DNA of 9,644 bases, taken from the NCBI GenBank assembly GCA_945487985.1, contig CALYTX010000031.1, positions 1 through 9,644 of the forward strand, read 5' to 3'. Position 1 is the first letter of the stretch; each line of letters opens with the position of its first letter. A program made the position numbers and the translations under genes. Positions 5,421 to 9,644 of the stretch are shown here, piece by piece. Under the pieces are notes generated by a model that made no database searches, was not told the origin of the DNA, and saw only the letters and a list, made by a program, of their open reading frames with translations. This stretch comes from an uncultured Verrucomicrobiota bacterium. Its GTDB lineage: Bacteria; Verrucomicrobiota; Kiritimatiellia; RFP12; UBA1067.

Positions 5421-6782
5421 ATGAACGGACTCAAGGCGATAAGCCCTATCGATGGACGCTATGCGCAGAAGTGTTCGGAGCTGCAGGAGGTGTTTTCGGA
5501 ATACGGTCTCATCCGCCGCCGCGTCATCGTTGAGCTGGCCTGGCTGAAGGCCCTCGCATCCGAAGCGCGCATCCGGGAATGCCGGCTGAACGCGGCGGAA
5601 ACCAAGATTGTCGATCAGCTTGCCGCCGAGTTCGGCGAGGCTGACGCGGCGCGGGTGAAAGAGATTGAGAGGACTACCAATCACGATGTAAAGGCGGTGG
5701 AGTATTTCCTGAAGGAAAAGCTTGCGGAAAAGCTCCCCGCCCGGCGTCATCGCATTCTCGAGTTCATCCATTTCGCCTGCACGAGCGAGGATATTAACAA
5801 TATGGCCCATGCGCTGATGTTGCGCGACGGCAAGGCGGTTTTGCGCCAGGCGATGGACGAGCTCGCGGGGAAAATCGCCGCTATGGCCAAGGCGTCCGCC
5901 AAAGTGCCGATGCTTGCACACACGCATGGCCAGCCCGCGTCGCCAACGACGGTCGGCAAGGAACTGGCCGTTACCGCGGCGCGGCTGAAGCGCCAGGCGG
6001 CGGAAATTGACCGGCTGGTTATGGACGCAAAGATGAACGGAGCGGTCGGCAACTTCAACGCGCATTTGAGCGCATATCCGGCCGTCGACTGGGAAAAACT
6101 CGCCGGCAAGGTAATACGTTCGCTCGGTTTGCGACAGAACCGCTTGACCACCCAGATTGAGTCGCACGACGGCATCGCCGAGCTTTTCGACGCGATTTGC
6201 CGCTGGAATTCGGTTCTCGTCGATTTTGACCGCGATGTCTGGATGTATGTTTCGATGGGCTATTTCAAGCAGCGCACGATCAAAGGCGAGGTCGGGTCTT
6301 CGACCATGCCGCACAAGGTCAACCCAATCGATTTCGAAAACTCCGAAGGCAATCTGGGGCTGGCCAATGCAGTGATGGGGTTCATGGCCCGCAAGTTGCA
6401 GATTTCCCGTCTGCAGCGCGATCTGACCGATTCGACGACGCTCAGGAATATGGGCGTGGGCTTCGGCTATACGCTTATCGCCATCCGTTCCACGGTCAAG
6501 GGCCTGGGCAAGCTTGAGCTCAACGAGTCCCGCCTCGCGGAAGATCTCGACCGCAACTGGGAGGTTTTGGCCGAGCCGATTCAGACTGTCATGCGCAAAG
6601 TCGGCATGGACCGTCCTTACGAACGGCTAAAAGAACTTACCCGCGGCCGGCGCGTCGATGCGGTTACGATGCAGGAATTCGTCAAATCGTTGCCGCTGCC
6701 GAAAGCCGACAAGGCGCGGTTGCTGAAGCTTACGCCGGCTACTTATGTCGGGCTGGCGGCAAAACTCGCCGGCCTCGCCTGA
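5421..6782 (+). CDS. purB: Adenylosuccinate lyase
   Basis: Cleaves fumarate from SAICAR and from adenylosuccinate, two steps of purine/AMP synthesis; a cytoplasmic homotetramer in the fumarase/aspartase superfamily. The 453-residue protein closely follows the E. coli-type PurB. It has ISPIDGRY at the N-terminus, ERTTNHDVKAVEYFLKEK at 83-100, EFIHFACTSEDINN at 114-127, THGQP at 168-172 with the expected catalytic His169, and the superfamily signature GSSTMPHKVNP at 292-302 with the catalytic serine. QRDLTDSTTLRNMGVG and EPIQTVMRK are also typical. A TTG at 5415 would add two residues. ATG 5421 is preferred, because GGAAAGGAAG (5405-5414) lies six bases upstream of it and would overlap too closely with the TTG. 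It is probably co-transcribed with tkt; the next gene begins three bases after its stop. Confidence 0.97.
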   Translation: MNGLKAISPIDGRYAQKCSELQEVFSEYGLIRRRVIVELAWLKALASEARIRECRLNAAETKIVDQLAAEFGEADAARVKEIERTTNHDVKAVEYFLKEKLAEKLPARRHRILEFIHFACTSEDINNMAHALMLRDGKAVLRQAMDELAGKIAAMAKASAKVPMLAHTHGQPASPTTVGKELAVTAARLKRQAAEIDRLVMDAKMNGAVGNFNAHLSAYPAVDWEKLAGKVIRSLGLRQNRLTTQIESHDGIAELFDAICRWNSVLVDFDRDVWMYVSMGYFKQRTIKGEVGSSTMPHKVNPIDFENSEGNLGLANAVMGFMARKLQISRLQRDLTDSTTLRNMGVGFGYTLIAIRSTVKGLGKLELNESRLAEDLDRNWEVLAEPIQTVMRKVGMDRPYERLKELTRGRRVDAVTMQEFVKSLPLPKADKARLLKLTPATYVGLAAKLAGLA

Positions 6783-6785
6783 AAA

Positions 6786-7295
6786 ATGCGCTTTCCGCTG
6801 TTTCTCGAAATCGCCGGCGAGCCCTGTCTTGTGGTGGGCGCCGGCGAGGTCGCGTTGCGGAAGAAGCGAATCCTCGAGGAGTTCGGCGCACGCGTGGCTG
6901 TTTCGGTCGATTTCTCGCCCGAACAGCTCAACGGACAGACGCTTGTCGTTGCCGCCACCGACGAGCGCGAGACTAATCGGCGCGTGTACGAGGCCGCCCG
7001 CGCGCGGAAGCTGCCGGTGAATGTGGTTGACGATCCCGAGCTTTGCACTTTTTTCTTCCCCGCCATCGTCCGCAACGGTCCCTTGACCGCGGCCGTTTCC
7101 ACCGGGGGTAGAGTGCCAGTGGCCACGCAATATCTGCGCGACAGGATAGCGCCGCTTCTGTCCAGCCGTCTGGCGGAAGCGGTCGAATCTTTAGGCGAAC
7201 GCCGCGAAGAGATCCGCTGCCAGCATCCCGACCTTGACGAGCGCAAGGCGTGGTATGAGAAGGAGCTGCGAAAATGGTTAGAATGCGAAGACTGA
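6786..7295 (+). CDS. Precorrin-2 dehydrogenase (SirC / Met8p / CysG N-domain type), compact form
   Basis: Predicted to oxidise precorrin-2 to sirohydrochlorin with NAD+, and possibly to insert iron for siroheme. The 169 residues cover the N-terminal bifunctional domain only, with no methyltransferase domain. Visible motifs are LVVGAGEVALRKKR at 15-28 (NAD loop), VVAATDERETNRRV at 54-67, VNVVDDPELCTFFFPA at 78-93 containing the expected catalytic Asp82/83, and AAVSTGGRVPVA at 102-113. A dimerisation helix region follows. Between GARVAVS (34-40) and FSPEQLNG (43-50) the protein lacks about 20 residues that homologues have after the second beta strand, where 'VVAP' usually occurs. No Shine-Dalgarno is seen at ATG 6786, three bases after purB's stop, suggesting reinitiation after purB. 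hemB starts inside it. Family assignment is strong, but full activity is uncertain because of the missing segment. Confidence 0.88.
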   Translation: MRFPLFLEIAGEPCLVVGAGEVALRKKRILEEFGARVAVSVDFSPEQLNGQTLVVAATDERETNRRVYEAARARKLPVNVVDDPELCTFFFPAIVRNGPLTAAVSTGGRVPVATQYLRDRIAPLLSSRLAEAVESLGERREEIRCQHPDLDERKAWYEKELRKWLECED

Positions 7296-8236
7296 GAAAA
7301 AGCGCCGCGCTGCGCGATCTCGTCCGCGAACACAGTCTGCAAGTGGACGATTTGATTCTTCCGCTGTTTGTTTCCGAAACGGCCGTCTCGCCAATTGAAA
7401 TCGCTTCAATGCCTGGAGTTGTGAAATATCCGTTGGCCGGACTTGGCGAGGCCGTCGCCCGTGCCGTAGCCGTCGGCATCAAGGCGGTGCTGCTTTTCGG
7501 CATTCCCGCACGCAAGGATCCGCGTGGGAGCGGCGCCTACGATTCCGAGGGTATCGTGCCCAGGGCGATTAGGCTGATTAAAAGCTCTTTCCCCGAGTTG
7601 GTAGTCATCGCCGACGTGTGCCTTTGCGAGTATACAAGCCATGGGCATTGCGGACTGGTCGACAGCGACGGCTGCGTGCTGAACGACGAGACCCTGCCGC
7701 TGCTGGTCGAATCGTCACTGGCCTATGTGCGCGCGGGAGCGGATATTGTGGCGCCGAGCGATATGATGGACGGGCGGGTGGGGGCCATTCGCGCCGGTCT
7801 GGATGCGGCCGGGTTTGAAGATACTCCCATTATGTCATACGCCGCGAAGTTTGCCAGCGCCTATTACGGACCTTTCCGCGAAGCCGCCGAGTCCGCGCCG
7901 CGGTTCGGGGACCGTCTAACTTATCAGATGGACCCCGCCAACGCACGCGAAGCGTTGCGCGAAGTCGCCGCCGATATCGCCGAGGGAGCCGATCTGGTCA
8001 TTGCCAAGCCCGCAATGGCGTATCTTGACATCCTCAGCGGCATTGTGCGCAACTTCCATGTACCCGTTGTCGCCTACAATGTCTCCGGTGAATATGCCAT
8101 GGTTAAAGCGGCCGCGGCGAAGGGGTGGATCGACGAGCGACGCGTGGTGATGGAAACCTTACTGGGAATGAAGCGGGCCGGTGCTCGCGCGATCATCACC
8201 TATCATGCGTTGGAGGCTGCCGCATGGTTGAAGTGA
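7274..8236 (+). CDS. hemB: Porphobilinogen synthase (5-aminolevulinate dehydratase)
   Basis: Condenses two 5-aminolevulinate molecules to porphobilinogen, the first common tetrapyrrole step; cytoplasmic, usually an octamer. The 320-residue TIM-barrel protein is full length. DVCLCEYTSHGHCGL at 114-128 supplies Cys116, Cys118 and Cys126, so it belongs to the zinc-dependent catalytic class and not the aspartate/magnesium class. The Schiff-base lysines are Lys192 (SYAAKFASAYYGPFR) and Lys245 (VIAKPAMAYLD). Glu237 in AEGAD is the position associated with allosteric magnesium. YHALEAAAWL at 310-319 replaces the commoner YFAKEAA. ATG 7274 has AAGGAG at 7260-7265 eight bases upstream and overlaps the preceding gene by 22 bases. 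An ATG at 7283 is a weaker alternative. hemL begins inside its last codons, so the trio is translationally linked. Confidence 0.97.
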   Translation: MVRMRRLRKSAALRDLVREHSLQVDDLILPLFVSETAVSPIEIASMPGVVKYPLAGLGEAVARAVAVGIKAVLLFGIPARKDPRGSGAYDSEGIVPRAIRLIKSSFPELVVIADVCLCEYTSHGHCGLVDSDGCVLNDETLPLLVESSLAYVRAGADIVAPSDMMDGRVGAIRAGLDAAGFEDTPIMSYAAKFASAYYGPFREAAESAPRFGDRLTYQMDPANAREALREVAADIAEGADLVIAKPAMAYLDILSGIVRNFHVPVVAYNVSGEYAMVKAAAAKGWIDERRVVMETLLGMKRAGARAIITYHALEAAAWLK

Positions 8237-9510
8237 AATCGCAGGCGCTTTTCGACCGTGCGCGCAAGGTCATCCCCGGCGGTGTCAACAGCCCGGTGCG
8301 CGCGTGCGCGGAGGTCGGTCGTGTTCCGCGTTTCATCCGCCGCGCGCACGGCGACCGCATTGTCGATATCGACGGCAACGAGTATATCGATTATGTTTGC
8401 TCGTGGGGTCCGGGAATCCTCGGCCACGCGCACCCGAAAGTCGTCGCGGCGGTAAAGGCGGCGTGCGAGGAAGGGTTGACCTTCGGCGCGCCTACGGCCC
8501 GTGAGGTGGAACTGGCCGAACTTGTCCGCGAGCTGGTGCCGTCGATGGAAGTTTCGCGCATGGTCAATTCCGGCACCGAGGCGGTGATGAGCGCCGTGCG
8601 CGTGGCCCGGGGATTCACGGGACGCGACGATATACTGAAGTTTGAAGGCTGTTACCACGGACACAGCGACGGACTCCTGGTGAAGGCGGGTTCGGGTTTG
8701 CTGACGGGGTCGGTTTCCACCTCCGCCGGCGTTCCGGCCGATTTCGTCAAGCATACGATTGTCGTTCCCTACAACGATGTCAAATTCGTAGAAGAAGTTT
8801 TTGCCGCGCGCGGACATTCCATCGCGGCAGTCGTTGTCGAACCTGTGGCGGCCAATATGGGGGTAGTGCTTCCGAAGCCGGGTTTTTTGCGGTTGCTTCG
8901 CGAAGTCACGCGAAAGTACGGTGCGCTGTTGATTTTCGACGAGGTGATTACCGGGTTTCGCCTGGGGTTGGGAGGCGCCCAGGGCGTGGGGGCGATTCCT
9001 GACGTGCCGGAATCAGACCGTGTCGTTCCCGATTTGACGACTCTTGGAAAGATTGTCGGCGGCGGAATGCCGGCGGCGGTTTACGGCGGACGCGAAGAGA
9101 TTATGCGTTCGGTAGCCCCCGACGGGAACGTATATCAGGCAGGCACGCTTTCGGGCAATCCGTTGGCCACGGCCGCCGGAGTGGCGACATTGAAGCTGTT
9201 GAAAGCCGACCCGTGGATTTACGAGCGGCTGGGGAAAAAGACCAGACGTCTTGCCGAGGCCATTGTCGCCGCGTCTAAAGGGACAACCAGAGTGACGACG
9301 GTTGCATCGCTGTTGAGCGTGGATTTCCTGCCGTGGGAAGGCGAAAGTGCGGATGAAAGATATGCGCGCTGGTATGGATATCTCATTGAGCGAGGCATTT
9401 ATGTGGCTCCTTCGAGATTTGAAGCGATGTTCGTTTCCGATGCGCATACGGATAGTGATATTTCGCGAACGTGCGAGGTGATGTCGCGATTCTTCGCCAA
9501 GAAGGCGTAG
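8224..9510 (+). CDS. hemL: Glutamate-1-semialdehyde 2,1-aminomutase
   Basis: PLP enzyme that converts glutamate-1-semialdehyde to 5-aminolevulinate in the C5 pathway; cytoplasmic dimer. The 428-residue protein starts with the typical SQALFDRARKVIPGGVNSPV. It has VNSGTEAVMSAVRVAR at 114-129, YHGHSDGLLVKAGSG at 144-158, FDEVITGFR at 238-246 and the PLP lysine Lys276 in TTLGKIVGGGMP. GTLSGNPLATAAG and FEAMFVSDAHTD near the end are also typical. Compared with E. coli HemL from memory, there are about nine extra residues after GGAQ (around 256-266) and about eight fewer in the loop after FLPWEG (370 on). The frame is open back to 8125, but ATG 8224 is chosen because GGAGG (8212-8216) lies seven bases upstream and the N-terminus then matches the family. 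It overlaps hemB by 13 bases. Last gene of the group. Confidence 0.97.
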   Translation: MVEVKSQALFDRARKVIPGGVNSPVRACAEVGRVPRFIRRAHGDRIVDIDGNEYIDYVCSWGPGILGHAHPKVVAAVKAACEEGLTFGAPTAREVELAELVRELVPSMEVSRMVNSGTEAVMSAVRVARGFTGRDDILKFEGCYHGHSDGLLVKAGSGLLTGSVSTSAGVPADFVKHTIVVPYNDVKFVEEVFAARGHSIAAVVVEPVAANMGVVLPKPGFLRLLREVTRKYGALLIFDEVITGFRLGLGGAQGVGAIPDVPESDRVVPDLTTLGKIVGGGMPAAVYGGREEIMRSVAPDGNVYQAGTLSGNPLATAAGVATLKLLKADPWIYERLGKKTRRLAEAIVAASKGTTRVTTVASLLSVDFLPWEGESADERYARWYGYLIERGIYVAPSRFEAMFVSDAHTDSDISRTCEVMSRFFAKKA

Positions 9511-9644
9511 ATTCTGCCCAAGAAGCCGCAACTCGCTGTTGCAGTGCTGCAGATATCTGCGTAAGGGGGAGTCGGTTTGGCTGTTCGGATGCGGTTTTTT
9601 CCTGTTGAACCCAAGAGCTGTTTTCACGCAGGCGACTTCGTCGC
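9511..9644. other. Non-coding tail after hemL
   Basis: No gene is supported in these 134 bases. Small structures are GCAAC-TCGCT-GTTGC at 9528-9542, the perfect 12-base palindrome GCAGATATCTGC at 9549-9560, a T6 run at 9595-9600 without a convincing stem directly before it, and GCGAC-TTC-GTCGC at 9632-9644 cut by the window edge. A terminator for the hemL-containing transcript may lie here or just beyond, but none is clear. Confidence 0.45.

Noticed and set aside
4563..6314. Very long - strand open frame (583 codons) antisense to tkt and purB
   Set aside because: It spans two clearly real + strand genes, is histidine/arginine-rich as expected of an antisense shadow in GC-rich DNA, and has no family features.
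9590..9600. T6 run after hemL as a rho-independent terminator
   Set aside because: No stem of useful length ends directly before the T run. CCGCA at 9526-9530 and TGCGG at 9590-9594 are too far apart.
9013..9627. 204-codon - strand open frame covering the end of hemL and the tail
   Set aside because: Most of it is antisense to hemL, and the remaining part has no recognisable sequence or ribosome binding site.

Overview
The window is about 60% G+C and reads as part of a bacterial chromosome dominated by core metabolism. All nine convincing genes lie on the + strand, tightly packed from about position 906 to 9510. The proteins are typical of a bacterium that makes peptidoglycan, purines, siroheme/heme precursors by the C5 pathway, and pentose-phosphate intermediates. 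No tRNA, rRNA, CRISPR array or intact mobile element is visible. The phylum cannot be fixed by eye. The MurI is closest in style to sequences I associate with Bacteroidetes/PVC-type bacteria and the PurB is of the long E. coli type. A PVC-like (for example Kiritimatiellota) bacterium is only a weak guess.

Layout. Positions 1-905 hold no convincing intact gene. This stretch has GC-rich low-complexity sequence, a possible decayed transposase tail on the - strand (about 291-479), an 86-base highly palindromic element (550-635), and a long hairpin (703-751) next to an AT-rich promoter-like stretch. Positions 906-3354 form a compact group: stand-alone PncC/CinA-C amidase, HAD-family phosphatase, pteridine-reductase-like SDR and glutamate racemase. 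The last three are joined by 4-base start/stop overlaps. Positions 3355-3446 are a short gap with repeat motifs and a perfect extended -10 promoter placed so close to the transketolase ATG that the mRNA should be leaderless or nearly so. Positions 3447-9510 carry transketolase, adenylosuccinate lyase, a precorrin-2 dehydrogenase, porphobilinogen synthase (hemB) and glutamate-1-semialdehyde aminomutase (hemL). The last four are closely spaced and the final three overlap or nearly touch. Positions 9511-9644 are non-coding.

How the genes work together. HemL makes 5-aminolevulinate, HemB condenses it to porphobilinogen, and the SirC/CysG-N-like enzyme acts further down on precorrin-2 toward sirohydrochlorin/siroheme. 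The steps between (hemC, hemD, uroporphyrinogen methyltransferase) and hemA upstream are not here. MurI supplies D-glutamate for the cell wall. PncC recycles NMN to nicotinate mononucleotide. The SDR probably reduces a pterin, or is a relative of such enzymes. Tkt and PurB serve pentose and purine metabolism.

I did not find a clearly new multi-gene system. The observations most worth a second look are the leaderless promoter of tkt, the structured element at 550-635, an apparently compact precorrin-2 dehydrogenase lacking about 20 residues of its Rossmann domain, and similar GCACC/GGTGC inverted repeats upstream of both transcription units.
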